A stretch of 64,000 nt of DNA from Achatina immaculata (GCA_009760885.1 CM019692.1:50125430-50189429), one strand, 5' to 3'. Positions 10,025 through 21,465 are shown, numbered from the stretch's first letter. The notes: generated by a model not told the origin, from the letters alone. Made by a program: numbers and translations.

Positions 10025-11330
10025 AATATCTACAATGAATGAATGAATGACTGATCTTTATTTTTAAAAGGTGAAGAATTGGACACGTAGGCCCGTCTTA
10101 CATTATGGCCTTCATCACTCCATCTTTCAATCTTCCCACACACTCGATTTAATACAAGTATACAAATTACATTAGGAAAAAACATATCAAAAGAATGTAA
10201 GATTAAACTATTACATTCAAAATAAAAGAGAAAAAGTAATTAACCTAATAAAGTAGCTCTCACACAGCATACACACACATATATACATAAATAAAAATAC
10301 ATTTTCAGTACAGATCTTCTAACATACATTTCTTAACAACCATTAAAATCGTTTCTAACAATATCTAACAAGTTACTTTTCTAACTACTTATGTTATTTT
10401 AGTACTTGACGGCTGGCGAGTCATGGGTTGAGAGAATGCTGGTTATTCTATGGAGGCATATGCTTAATTACAAGCCAGTAAGTAATGAAAAAGGTCTGAG
10501 TTAAAGGATAAAATATTATTAATGGATTTTAAATGGTAGGGGAGGGTGTTCCAGAGCTGTATTGCAGAGTATGCAAGGCTTTTCTTGTACAGATCAAGCC
10601 TGGGTTTAGGAAGAAAACAGTTTTTTTAACGCTGGCTATGTTTAATGTTATACGTAAACTGTGACCACAAGTAAGGCGGAGCATTGTGCGACAGAATTCT
10701 GTGAACAAACTGAACTTTGTTAAAAATGACTCTATATTTGAGGGGTAGAATTTTGAGTTTTTTATGCTGATCTGCAGTCTGTACTGGGTGTTTGTCACAA
10801 ATCAGATTTAATGCTCGTTTGTTAAATGAGTGGAACTTTTTGTGTTTGAGACTGAGCATTCATCCCAGATTGTGGAACAGTAACCTATGTGTGTTTGTAT
10901 ATGTGATATGTAGTATATCTTTCTTGTGTCTTTGTCAATAAAGTGTTTAATTTTGGCTAGTTCTTAAACTTTCTATGCAATCAAGTTTGCTAGGTTATTA
11001 GGTGAGAATGTACGTAAGTTAAATGTTGAACAATAATGAGTCCTAGAGTTTTATGCTCATGAACATTTTCTATTGCCTTAGTCCCAGCACAAAGCTGTAG
11101 TGAAAGTTTTCATTGCATTCTCCAGTTTCTGTCTTGTAGTGATGAGCATGGATTTTGTTTTGTTGGTGTTTACCAACATACCATTTTTATTACTCCATTT
11201 AAATCAAACTGTTTATATCATTTCGGAGCTTTGTCTGTAAGTTATCGATGTCATAGTCACTACTGTAAACAGTACAGACATCCGAAAAAAGAGCGCTTTA
11301 AATGTAGTGGTAAATACAATGCTTATTCTA
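10025..11330 (-). mobile_element. CR1/L2-like LINE, 3' part, decayed
   Basis: Minus-strand remnant. Near 11300-11040 translation gives SDYDIDNLQTKLRNDI, then MLVNTNKTKSMLITT and a KAIENVHEHKTLGLII block, the region just after the RT catalytic motif. At 10860-10620 comes FNKRALNLI.. ILPLKYRVIFNKVQFVHRIL, and at 10640-10500 RLDLYKKSLAYSAIQLWNTLP, the typical C-terminal end of CR1/L2/Rex-type ORF2. An AATAAA lies near 10050 and the element ends in an (ATTC)n tail (seen as GAATGAATGA at 10035-10050 on the plus strand). Multiple frameshifts. Family is inferred from motif order. Confidence 0.7.
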
Positions 11331-11705
11331 GTTTAGTGTGTCTGATGATCAGCAGCTAATTTTCCCTGCCAAAATCTAAACAAAGAAGTGATACATTTAA
11401 TGATTGATGAATGAAAACTTACAAGATCTACAAACTCTGTCAGCGCTGTTTTGGAGCATAAGAGTTAATTATTTTTTTTAAATTTGAGTGATGAACAAGA
11501 TGAAATGACTTGATTTTCTAAGCCAAAATTAGTTGGTCCTCAACGAAAAGTACATCATAACCTGAACGACTTAACAACTTCGAAGTAACGTAACAAGCTT
11601 CGACCTACGGCGATCTGCGGTGCTGGATTACTGGGTACAGCTTATTTGTTACAGATTAAGTGAATGCCATTTGACCGATTATAGGAGGACTGGAAAGTAT
11701 GCGGG
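11331..11705. other. No gene recognised
   Basis: AT-rich sequence with no recognisable open frame; leads into the (GACA)/(GGCA) tract. Confidence 0.5.
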
Positions 11706-11966
11706 ACAGACAGACAGACAGACAGACTGGCAGGCAGGCAGGCAGACAGACAGACAGGCAGGCAGGCAGGCAGACAGACAGGCAGGCAGACAGACTGGTA
11801 GGCAGGTAGACAGACAGACAGGCAGGCAGGCAGACAGACTGGCAGGCAGCCAGACAGACAGGCAGGCAGGCAGCCAGACAGACAGACAGATCAGACAGGC
11901 AGGCAGGCAGACAGACAGACAGACAGAGAGACCAGATAGGCAGGCAGGCAGGCAGACAGACAGATA
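11706..11966. repeat. (CAGA)/(CAGG) tetranucleotide tract
   Basis: About 260 bp of interspersed CAGACAGA and CAGGCAGG units. It abuts, on its right, the 3' end of a second copy of the CR1/L2-like LINE (11967-12163, minus strand), so it occupies the position of that element's repeated 3' tail. The long frames on both strands here are repeat artefacts. Confidence 0.95.
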
Positions 11967-12163
11967 TATCGAACGACCTTGCTTTATTTTCAAAGTGTTA
12001 AGAATTGGGAACGCAGGCCCGTCTAACATTCTGCCATTCATCATACAGCTTTCACCCAGTCACAGTTATTCAGCTCTTATTAATGGCCATTAATAATCAT
12101 GAAGACATAATTAAATGACTACATAAAAAAATAATAAACTTATCTCCTGTCCATATACTCCAC
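11967..12163 (-). mobile_element. CR1/L2-like LINE, 3'-terminal fragment
   Basis: Sequence at 11970-12060 (GCTTTATTTTCAAAG.. GAATTGGGAACGCAGGCCCG TCTAACATT) parallels 10050-10125 (TCTTTATTTTTAAAAG.. GAATTGGACACGTAGGCCCG TCTTACATT), the 3' end of the element at 10025-11330. It is therefore a strongly 5'-truncated relative in the same orientation, with its tail expanded into the tetranucleotide tract on its left. Confidence 0.7.
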
Positions 12164-12380
<217 letters not shown>

Positions 12381-13109
12381 GAGTCTTACAAAATCGTTAT
12401 CAGCTTAACAAAATACTAACAAACAATTAACAAAGACGAAAACATCAGCTTGACTATTCCGACCATGGAGTAGTTCATTTGTATGTCTAAGTAAGTGTCA
12501 CGTGATTCGCCAGTCAAAGTGTCACGTGAGCTGGCAGTCGAAGTAATTGCAAATAAGCAACGACAAAAGCCGCTTGTCTGTCCAAGAATCCTGTGGTATT
12601 TAGTTTTCCTTTTTAAAATTCTAGGAGTACATTTTCAGTTTCCTGACAGCTGCTGGGTTTTTTTTTACTTATTATTTTCTTTGCCTCTTGTTTTCTTCCT
12701 CCTTCTTTTCTCTTCTTTCTCCTTCTCCTCTTCCTCTTCTTCTTCTTTTTCCTTCCTCTCTTTTTTTTCCTGTACATCTTCTTCGCCTCTCCTTTTCTTC
12801 TTCATCCTCTCTTTCTTACAATTTTTCTTTCTCTCTTTTTTTCGTCTTCTACTTTTTATTCCTCTTTCTCCTTTTCCTGTACGTCTTCTTCTTCTCCTCC
12901 ACCTTCTTTTTTCCCCTCTCTTTTGCTGTAAACAAGCCATCTTTAAATGGGATGAGATGCTCTCTTTGCTTAGTTTTTTTTTTTTTTTAACCAGGGCATT
13001 TAATCTGAAAGAAATGCACTTTCGTGAAGTCTGATTCTGTCTGTCCTTGTTCTGAAGCAACATCCGAACAACAGCCTGGTCCCTTACAGGAAAAGAATAA
13101 AAGCAATTT
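12381..13109. other. No gene; pyrimidine-rich tract
   Basis: Contains a C/T-rich region at about 12690-12930 (TTCTTC, TCCTTC type), which generates spurious Ser/Phe/Leu-rich or Lys/Glu/Arg-rich frames on the two strands. Nothing gene-like is seen. The first base of the LINE-A target duplication is at 13110. Confidence 0.6.
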
Positions 13110-13321
13110 AAAAGTTTCTTTCCCCCGTGTGGTACCCGGGATCTGCAAAGAATAGGACCACTGTACCCTACCATGCATGATCGTAAAAGGCGACTAAGGA
13201 GGGTTCAGCATAGGGCCAGCAACCCTATCTGGTAAAAAACTATCAGACTGCTACAGAAACAGAAGCAAGGGAAAAAGCAAATGCAGGTGGAAGGAGAAAT
13301 GCGTATCAGGAAACTGAGCCC

Positions 13322-14170
13322 ATGAAGGTTGTGGATGAAAGCCAGCCACTGGAAGTCCCCAGCCCGACTGCAGACCTCCTGGAACCTAAACAAAAGATGC
13401 AAATAGGCAGCTGGAATGTAAGAACACTAAACCAGACTGGAAAACTAGCACAAACCATCAAGGAAATGCACAGATACAAACTAGGAATACAAGAAGCAAG
13501 ATGGACAGGACAAGGCAGAAGGAAATTAACAACACAGCACACAGAAGATACAATAATATGGTCAGGTAAAGAAGATCTTCATGAAGGAGGAGTAGCATTG
13601 ATTATAACAAAAGAAGCATCAAGAGCATTGCTGAAATGGACCCCAATAAATGAGAGATTATTATATGCACGGTTCAACTCAAGATTCACGAAGCTGTCTA
13701 TTATAGTTTGTTATGCACCAACAGAAGCAGCTGAAGAGGAATTAAAAGAAGATTTTTACAACAGCCTCCAAGCCACAGTAGAAACAATACCCAAGCATGA
13801 TATGCTACTCATCTTGGGCGACTTCAATGCAAAAGTAGGTGAAGGAAATGAAGATAGAAGAAGAATCATGGGAAGAGAAGGAATCGGAGAAATAAATGAA
13901 AATGGAGAAAGACTGTGCAGTTTCTGTGAAGAAAACATGATGACCATCGGAGGGACAATTTTCCAACACAAAAACATCCATAAGGTGACTTGGAGGTCAC
14001 CAGATAAAACCACAGAAAACCAAATCGATCACATACTAATAAACAACAAGTGGAAACGGTCACTATAAGATGTGCGAGCAAGGAAAGGAGCAGATATAGG
14101 AAGTGATCACAACCTTCTGGTAGCAAAAATAAAACTAAAATTAAGGAAAGCCAGAATCGGAGAACACAGA
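13322..14170 (+). pseudogene. LINE-A1 apurinic-like endonuclease domain, interrupted
   Basis: N-terminal domain that nicks target DNA. Open from 13322 for 248 codons. Visible motifs in order: MQIGSWNVRTL (catalytic N) at about 13396, GIQEARWTG (catalytic E) with a four-residue gap relative to A2's LDILGIQEARW, GGVALIITKEA, LGDFNAKVG (catalytic D and N) at about 13815, and TENQIDHILI at about 14010. A TAA at 14066-14068 replaces the Q codon that A2 has; in the same frame the reading goes on to GSDHNLLVAKIKLKL, the SDH catalytic triplet, by about 14140. Inactive because of the stop and later frameshift. Confidence 0.9.
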
Positions 14171-14271
14171 AGATACATTTTGATACAAGAAAACTGATAG
14201 ACCAGCAAACAAGAAATGAATTCTCAATAATACTTAAGAACCGCTTCAGTGTCCTACAAGACGAAGCAGAA

Positions 14272-15988
14272 ATGTCCATATTAGAGTTCAATAAAACACT
14301 ACAGGAAACAGCAAAAGAGGTGCTGGGATATCGGAAAAGGAGAAAAGAGGAATGGATAAGTGAGACCACATGGGAAAAGATAGAGCAAAGAAAAGAAATC
14401 AAGAAAAAATTACTGAACACCAAATCACAACGGCTTAAAGAACGAGTTTTAAGTAATTATGCACAAAAAGACAAAGAAGTGAAGGAATCATGCCGTCAAG
14501 ATAAACGTCAGTATTATGACAACTTAGCAGAGACAGCAGAGAAAGCAGCATATACAAATGACATGAAAACCATATATAAAATCACAAAGCAGATGACAGG
14601 TAACTTCAATACAAGATGTGAAAGTGCAGTAAGAACACAAAATGGACAACTGGTCAGTGGAGAAAGAGAAAAAATTGAAAGATGGAGGGAACACTTTAAC
14701 ACCCTACTAAACAGAACACAAGCAGCACAAGCAATAGATATACCTGAAGCAAAAGCGGAACTAAACATCAATACAGGACCAATAACAATAAATGAAGTAA
14801 AAGAGGCGATAAAGATGCTAAAATCAGACAGGGCACCAGGTGAAGATGAAGTGACTGCTGAGATGTTGAAAGCAGAAGAAACAGAAACACCAAAACAACT
14901 TTGCCGGATATTACAACAAATTTGGGATTTAGAAAAAGTCCCAGAGGAGTGGAAAACTGGTCTTATAGTAAAACTACCAAAGAAGGGTGACCTCAGAGAT
15001 TGCGGGAACTGGAGAGGCATTACCCTGCTGCCACTCACTAGTAAAGTATTTTGCAGAATAATCATCAACAGAATTGTACCAATACTTGAGGAAAAACTTC
15101 GGAAAGAGCAGGCAGGATTTAGGAAAGGAAGATCATGCATAGACCATATTTGTACTTAGACAAATATTAGAACAGGCAAATGAGTGGCATAGTACAACAT
15201 ATGCATTATTCATAGATTTTGAGAAAGCCTTTGACAGTGTCAACAGAGATGCACTGTGGAAAATCCTAAGATGGCATGGCCTCCCCCATAAAATAGTTAA
15301 TGTAATCAAAGCCCTATACGAGGGTTTTCAGTGCAAAGTTATCTGTGGAGAACATACCTCCAGCAGCTTTAGGGTACAAACAGGAGTGAAGCAGGGATGT
15401 GTACTATCACCAACATTATTTATCTTGGCAGTAGACTGGTTAATGAAGGAGGCAACATCAGACAAACGCAGAGGATTACAATGGACCCTTAACACAGTGC
15501 TGGAGGACCTTGACTTTGCGGACGACATTTGTCTATTATCAAGCAGTCACAAAGATATGCAAGATAAAATAAACAAGTTAACCCAGAATGCAAACAACAT
15601 AGGACTAAAGATCAACGTAGGAAAGACAAAATTAATGAAGCAAAATGTGAACAACAGAAATGTACTCAGAGTAGATAACAAGTTAGTGGAGGAGGTCAGC
15701 GAATTTGTATACCTTGGCAGCAGAGTAGTAGAAAATGGAGACAGCACAGAGGACATCAACAGCAGACTTACTAGAGCAAACCAGGCTTTTGCAATGCTAC
15801 AGAATATATGGAAATCAAATAAACTAAGCATAAATATGAAAATCAGGATATTTAAGAGTAATGTTCTAAGTGTACTACTCTATGGTAGTGAATGCTGGAA
15901 AATCACCAAAACCATAGAAAACAAGTTGAATTCTTTCCAGACTAAATGTTTACGTAAAATTAAAAAATATTTTGGCCAAACACCATAA
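14272..15988 (+). pseudogene. LINE-A1 reverse transcriptase, one frameshift
   Basis: Makes cDNA from the element RNA at the nicked target. First segment 14272-15159 (linker, then SDRAPGEDEVTAEMLKA, LPKKGDLRDCGNWRGITLL, EQAGFRKGRSCIDH). A 2-base deletion near 15148, by comparison with A2, shifts the frame. The second segment to 15988 has YALFIDFEKAFDSVNR (motif A), QTGVKQGCVLSPTLF, LEDLDFADDICLLSS with the FADD catalytic box, and YLGSRVV. All RT motifs are present, so the copy is young but dead. Confidence 0.92.
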
Positions 15989-16017
15989 GAGCCAAACACC
16001 ATAAGAATAACATCTTA

Positions 16018-16302
16018 TTGGCAGAAATGCAGATGAAACCACTGACAACAATTATTGAGGAAAGACGCTGGCGATGGTTGGGACATGTGCTCAGAATGAC
16101 TGACAACTCACTACCAAAAATAGCACTAAGATGGACACCACAGGGGAACAGAAGTAAGGGTAGACCAAAAGAGACATGGAGAAGAACAACAGAAAGGATG
16201 TTGAGCAATAGAGGGCTCACCTGGGCAAGAGCAGAAAAAAAGGCGAAAGACAGGCATTTGTGGAAAACCCTTGCGGAAGCCCCATGTGCCCTGGGCACTT
16301 AA
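16018..16302 (+). pseudogene. LINE-A1 ORF2 C-terminal tail
   Basis: Carboxy-terminal tail with ERRWRWLGHVLRMTDNSLP, RSKGRPKETWRRTTERML, and a TAA just before the GA tail. It is separated from the RT frame by an 18-base local duplication around 15975-16005 (CCAAACACCATAAGA repeated). Highly similar tails occur in A2 (36393-36647) and A3 (8339-8571). Confidence 0.85.
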
Positions 16303-16507
16303 GGTTCAGAGAGAGAGAGAAAAGTTTCTTTCTCGAATTGTCGTACTTTAGTACTCTGCAGGTACTGTAGATGTCCTTTTTTCATTGGCAGGTGGAGTGT
16401 TAGCACGGAGAAAGCTGCTATTTGCATCTGCCCTAGGTCAGTTTATTAATATTTTTTTTAACATGTCTCTGGTCTTTAATTTTTGTTTTTGCTACTCTTT
16501 CTCCAGC

Positions 16508-18361
16508 GTTTATCCCACGTTTATCTCACGTTTTATACCACGTTTATCTCACGTTTGTCTCACGTTTATCTCATGTTTATCCCACGTTTATCTCACGTTT
16601 ATCCCACGTTTATCCTATGTTTATCCCACGTTTATCATATTTTTATCCCACGTTTATCCCAGATTTATCTCGCGTTTATCTCACATTTGTCTCACGTTTA
16701 TCCCACGTTTATCTCACGTTTATCCCACGTTTATCCCACGTTTTATACCACGTTTATCTCACGTTTATCTCATGTTTATCCCACGTTTATCTCACGTTTA
16801 TCCCACGTTTATCCTATGTTTATCTCACGTTTATAGTATGTTTATCCCACGTTTATCTCACGTTTTATACCATGTTTATCTCACGTTTGTCTCACGTTTA
16901 TCTCACGTTTATCCCACGTTTATATCACGTTTATCCCACGTTTATCCTATGTTTATCCCACGTTTATCATATGTTTATCCCACGTTTATCCCAGATTTAT
17001 CTCGCGTTTATCTCACGTTTGTCTCACGTTTATCCCACGTTTATCTCACGTTTATCCCACGTTTATCCCACGTTTATCCCACGTTTATCTCACGTTTGTC
17101 TCACGTTTATCTCATGTTTATCCCACGTTTATCTCACGTTTATCCCACGTTTATCCTATGTTTATCCCACGTTTATCATATGTTTATCCCACGTTTATCC
17201 CAGATTTATCTCGCGTTTATCTCACGTTTATCCCACGTTTATCCCACGTTTTATACCACGGTTATCTCACGTTTGTCTCACGTTTATCTCATGTTTATCC
17301 CACGTTTATCTCACGTTTATCCCAGATTTATCTCGCGTTTATCTCACGTTTGTCTCACGTTTATCCCACGTTTTATACCACGTTTATCTCACGTTTGTCT
17401 CATGTTTATCCCACGTTTATCTCACGTTTATCCCACGTTTATCCTATGTTTATCCCACGTTTATCATATGTTTATCCCACGTTTATCCCAGATTTATCTC
17501 GCGTTTATCTCACGTTTATCCCACGTTTATCCCACGTTTTATACCACGGTTATCTCACGTTTGTCTCACGTTTATCTCATGTTTATCCCACGTTTATCTC
17601 ACGTTTATCCCAGATTTATCTCGCGTTTATCTCACGTTTGTCTCACGTTTATCCCACGTTTTATACCACGTTTATCTCACGTTTGTCTCACGTTTATCTC
17701 ATGTTTATCTCACGTTTATCCCACGTTTATCCTATGTTTATCCCACGTTTATCATATGTTTATCCCACGTTTATCCCAGATTTATCTCGCGTTTATCTCA
17801 CGTTTGTCTCACGTTTATCTCACGTTTATCCCACGTTTATCCTATGTTTATCCCAAGTTTGTCCTATGTTTATCTCACGTTTATAGTATGTTTATCCCAC
17901 GTTTATCCTAAGTTTATCCCACGTTTATCCAACATTTATCTCGCGTTTTCCCACGTTTGTCTCACGTTTATCCCACGTTTATCCTATGTTTATCTCACGT
18001 TTATCCCATGTTTATCCTATGTTTATCCCACGTTTATCCTACGTTTATCTCACGTTTATCTCATGTTTATCCCACGTTTATCCTATGTTTATCCCACGTT
18101 TATCCAACATTTATCTCGCGTTTTCCCACGTTTGTCTCACGTTTATCCCACGTTTATCCTACATTTATCTCACGTTTATCCCACGTTTATCCTATGTTTA
18201 TCCCACGTTTATCCTATGTTTATCCCACGTCTATCCTATGTTTATCCCACGTTAATCCTATGTTTATCCCACGTTTATCCTATGTTTATCCCACGTTTAT
18301 CCCACGTTTATCTCGCTTTTATCCCACGTTTGTCTCACGTTTATCCCACGTTTATCCCACG
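16508..18361. repeat. 11-bp satellite, ~168 units, with 288-bp higher-order repeat
   Basis: Units alternate CGTTTATCCCA and CGTTTATCTCA, with variants TTTATCCTATG, TTTGTCTCACG, TTTATCATATG and a 12-base TTTTATACCACG. Marker AGATTTATCTCGCG occurs at 17202, 17490 and 17778 (288-bp steps) and at 17324 and 17612 (288 bp), so part of the array is a higher-order repeat of about 26 units. Because 11 is not a multiple of 3 and the plus strand lacks stops in any phase, all three plus frames stay open for up to 622 codons. These are not genes. Confidence 0.97.
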
Positions 18362-18446
18362 TCTGCTGGTTATATTCTTCTGCAGTGTTGTTCAGTACGA
18401 GGGCGTTTATTTCTCCAGGCCGCGTGCTAGACTCAGGAAGGGGCAA

Positions 18447-18825
18447 GAAAGGCACAGAATAGCCTTGTCAAACTCCAGAATGTAGACACAGAACAGCCTT
18501 GTCAAACTCCAGAATGTAGGCACAGAACAGCCTTGTCAAACTCCAGAATGTAGGCACAAAACAGCCTTGTCAAACTCCAGAATGTAGGCACAGAATAGCT
18601 TTGTCAAACTCCAGAATGTAGGCACAGAATAGCCTTGTCAAACTCCAGAACGTAGACACAGAATAGCCTTGTCAAACTCCAGAATGTAGGCACAGAATAG
18701 CCTTGTCAAACTCCAGAATGTAGGCACAGAATAGCCTTGTCAAACTCCAGAATGTAGACACAGAATAGCCTTGTCAAATTCCAGAATGTAGGCACAGAAT
18801 AGCCTTGTCAAACTCCAGAATGTAT
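18447..18825. repeat. 34-bp minisatellite, about 11 copies
   Basis: Units contain CACAGAATAGCCTTGTCAAA then CTCCAGAATGTAGG, recurring every 34 bp from about 18451 to 18824. Variation is limited to single bases (CAGAACAGCC, GTAGACACAG, CAAATTCC), so the array is homogeneous and young. Confidence 0.97.
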
Positions 18826-19095
18826 ACAGATTTTTTTAAAATCTGTGTTATCTTATCTCCCTATTTCTTTGTTGTGCGTGTGTTTGTATGGTCAATGTGT
18901 AAACTGAAAAGTCACAACTGTGTTTGCTCGTAAATTTGTAAAGCTGTTCCTATTCTTGTTTTAAATAGTTTTAACAATGTGTTATCACAGCTTTACTGCA
19001 GTGGCTTCGTATATATACTTGTACTCAAAAACTATTCGGATTCTGTACGATACTATCACGGCCGCTCCGTTCGTTCTGAGCGACTACGCACTTGT

Positions 19096-19540
19096 TTATT
19101 GACAGTGGCTTGTCCTTAACAGTTTATTGACAGTGGTTTGTCCTTTTCAGTTTATTGACAGTGGTTTGTCCTTAGCAGTTTATTGACAGTGGCTTGTCCT
19201 TAGCAGTTTATTGACAGTGGCTTGTCCTTAACAGTTTATTGACAGTGGTTTGTCCTTTTCAGTTTATTGACAGTGGTTTGTCCTTAGCAGTTTATTGACA
19301 GTGGCTTGTCCTTAGCTGTTTATTGACAGTGGCTTATCCTTAGCAGTTCATTGACAGTGGTTTGTCCTTAACAATTTATTGACAGTGGCTTGTCCTTAGC
19401 AGTTCATTGACAGTGGTTTGTCCTTAACAATTTATTGACAGTGGTTTGTCCTTAACAATTTATTGACAGTGGTTTGTCCTTAACAATTTATTGACAGTGG
19501 TTTGTCCTTAACAATTTATTGACAGTGGCTTGTCTTTATC
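19096..19540. repeat. 28-bp minisatellite, about 16 copies
   Basis: Unit TTTATTGACAGTGGCTTGTC plus CTTAACAG, repeated every 28 bp. Sub-variants (TTTGTCCTTTTCAG, TTTGTCCTTAACAA) recur in blocks, indicating multi-unit duplications. Confidence 0.97.
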
Positions 19541-19822
19541 ACTGTCCCGAAGTATTTTTGACCAGAGGAATGAACCGGTGTCCTGAGAGAAAGTAACCAG
19601 ATCTAAAATAAAAGATTATTCTTCCCCTAATCATCGTCATCATCATCATCTTTTTATTGATTTTTAATTATTATTTTTATTGTATTTTTATTGGTGAATA
19701 AAGTTTGGAAAAGAAAATAGTTCTGCTCTGTATATATCTAGAAATATTAGAGAATTTTGGCTTTTTAATGTAAAATAATAAATAATAATCATTAAAACAA
19801 GTAGCTTGCTTCATAGACAGAT

Positions 19823-20338
19823 CACATCATCATCATCAGGTGCCGTGCCGACTGGCGTTGGCTATTATGCTTCTCCAGGGTACACGTTCCTTCATGCAGG
19901 CCATCAGCTCAATTGGTGATCTCCTCTCACATCATCCCGTCAGACTGTCTAGTATCATTTCTCTTGGTCTTCCTCTTGATCTTCTTCCGTCTGTTTTTCC
20001 TGTTGTTATAATATTTTCAATGCCCTCTATTCTCATTGCATGTTCTATGACAGTACAATGTCTCTCTCTTATCTTTCTGACAAGATTTTTTGTCTCTCCA
20101 GCTCTTCTCATACATTCTTCATTAGTTATTTTTGCTGTCCAGGGGATTCGCAACATTCTTCGAATAAACCACATTTCTGCTGCTTCCAATGATTTCTGTG
20201 CAGACCTGCCTATTGCCCATGATTCACTTCCATATAATAAGATAGGTTCAATATAGCTTTTTAGGTTCAATATAGCATTTTAGGACTCGCTTTTATAACA
20301 TTCATTGATAAGGATGCGTTGGATAGTATGTTTCTCAT
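19823..20338 (-). mobile_element. LINE-B (RTE-like), 5'-truncated copy B1
   Basis: A 516-bp minus-strand insertion bounded by a perfect 10-bp duplication ATAGACAGAT at 19813-19822 and 20339-20348. Its 3' end is the (CAT)n run at 19826-19841 on the plus strand. It encodes only the C-terminal tail, open at 19932-20270 (SYIEPILLYGSESWAIGRSA, MWFIRRMLRIPWTAKITNEE, KTDGRRSRGRPREMIL). A 19-base local duplication (TTTTTAGGTTCAATATAGC type) lies near 20255-20280. The related longer copy is at 44494-45497. Confidence 0.9.
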
Positions 20339-20348
20339 ATAGACAGAT

Positions 20349-21300
20349 AAGTTTCAGTTTTATATTTTGATTGAAAATAGCAGTTTTACTGTGGGCAAAG
20401 ATTTACATTTATTCTTTAAAATATCTGACACGATATTAGATAAAACTAGAATAAAATGTAAAGTGTAATTTTTTTAAAGTTGCTTCATATAATATTGTTC
20501 TTGTATTATAAGCATCTCTTGTATATATCTCAGAAAACACGCTAGCCAAATATATGTGTTCTCTGTTTAGATATCAATATCTTAAGATATGATCCCCTTA
20601 AGAAAAAAAAAAACCAAAAAGACAGTTAGAGAACTTGATAATGACTGGAAAATGCATGGGAAAAAGAAGGAGATCAAGGCCAAGGAAAAAAATCTCAGAA
20701 GACCAACCAGATAGCATAGAGAAAGAAAAGCGTGCGTCCTTGAACAGATCTGAAACGACAAGGGTCGCGTAAGAGGAAGAAACATGATCGCTTACGTTGT
20801 CCAGCACAGCAGGTAGTTCAAAGACAAGACAGTGGGCAGTTACGTGAATGTCTGATTGTACCAGTACTCTTAGAAAGAGAACTGTCTGCAACCTTTTTAC
20901 AGACTGGAGAATCTCTGGAGAGTCTTCAGAAGTTAATGAGAAGAAACAGCAGAAGCCCCTGCAAATGGCGATGTTCACCATGGCAACGGTCATGACGCAA
21001 ACTGTCACATGTTTCCTCAGATACGAGCATGGAGAAGAGATGATGACCACCTTGCAAGGAGCTCTCATTCAGCTTGGTCGGGATGGCGACCACACCACTT
21101 CCCACCTAATTTGGTTATTTTTATAGACTTAAGGGTAAAGTCTCTTACCTGCGTGTTATACAAGGTAGATCAGTAGAGTCTTAGGTTCCTGTCGCTCGTT
21201 AGCACATGCAACACAAGTTACTCCTATCCGGGATTTTTAACAATGAAATGTTTCATATGCTGTGTTAGAGGGATCAAGGAAGCCCTGTAACTACTTGAAG
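20349..21300. other. No gene recognised
   Basis: A 92-codon plus frame (20848-21126) and a 156-codon minus frame (20598-21068) overlap on opposite strands. Neither has a domain I recognise, and no splice or promoter structure is evident. Left unassigned. Confidence 0.4.
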
Positions 21301-21304
21301 AAGA

Positions 21305-21465
21305 GAAATTATGAAAGTGCTCAGAGACAAGGGATACACATGGAAGGAAGTAGAGAACAAATCCAATAACTTGGATGACTGGAGAGATTTTACCTGTGGT
21401 CTATATTCTCAAGTGGAGTAACGGGCAATGATGATGATGGTGATGATGATGATGATGATGATGAG
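21305..21465 (+). mobile_element. Probable LINE 3' terminus with (GAT)n tail
   Basis: A short frame reads VLRDKGYTWKEVENKSN then NLDDWRDFTCGLYSQVE and a TAA at about 21418, followed after ten bases by (GATGAT)n to 21461. A terminal DWRxF block immediately before a trinucleotide tail is how several RTE-like ORF2 proteins end. Only this last portion is preserved. Confidence 0.4.

Larger units (their letters stand above)
13123..16320 (+). mobile_element. LINE-A (RTE/CFDP2 type), full-length copy A1
   Basis: A 3,198-bp retrotransposon bounded by a perfect 13-bp target duplication AAAAGTTTCTTTC at 13110-13122 and 16321-16333. It has a short 5' UTR (GTGGTACCCGGGATCTGCAA from 13129), one ORF with endonuclease and RT, and a 3' end in GGTTCAGAGAGAGAGAGA. 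The 5' end coincides with that of copy A2 (36340-39585), so both are complete. Length about 3.2 kb, a single ORF and a short repeated 3' tail fit RTE-superfamily elements. The clade is inferred from the GSWNVRTL endonuclease start, not tested. Confidence 0.95.

Noticed and set aside
11620..12093. 157-codon plus and 121-codon minus frames rich in Q/T/D/R or C/L/S
   Set aside because: Tetranucleotide CAGA/CAGG tract read in frame.
12495..13174. 179-codon plus and 169-codon minus frames
   Set aside because: Low-complexity pyrimidine tract read on both strands; no domain.
13866..14423. 185-codon minus frame, and other antisense frames over the LINEs
   Set aside because: Antisense of the LINE-A endonuclease and linker; A-rich coding strand leaves the complement open.
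16385..18485. Overlapping plus frames of 508, 622 and 242 codons
   Set aside because: Product of the 11-bp satellite, which has no stop in any plus phase; all three frames repeat the same 11-residue pattern.
20598..21126. Opposed 156- and 92-codon frames
   Set aside because: Neither is recognisable and they overlap on opposite strands; left as unassigned.
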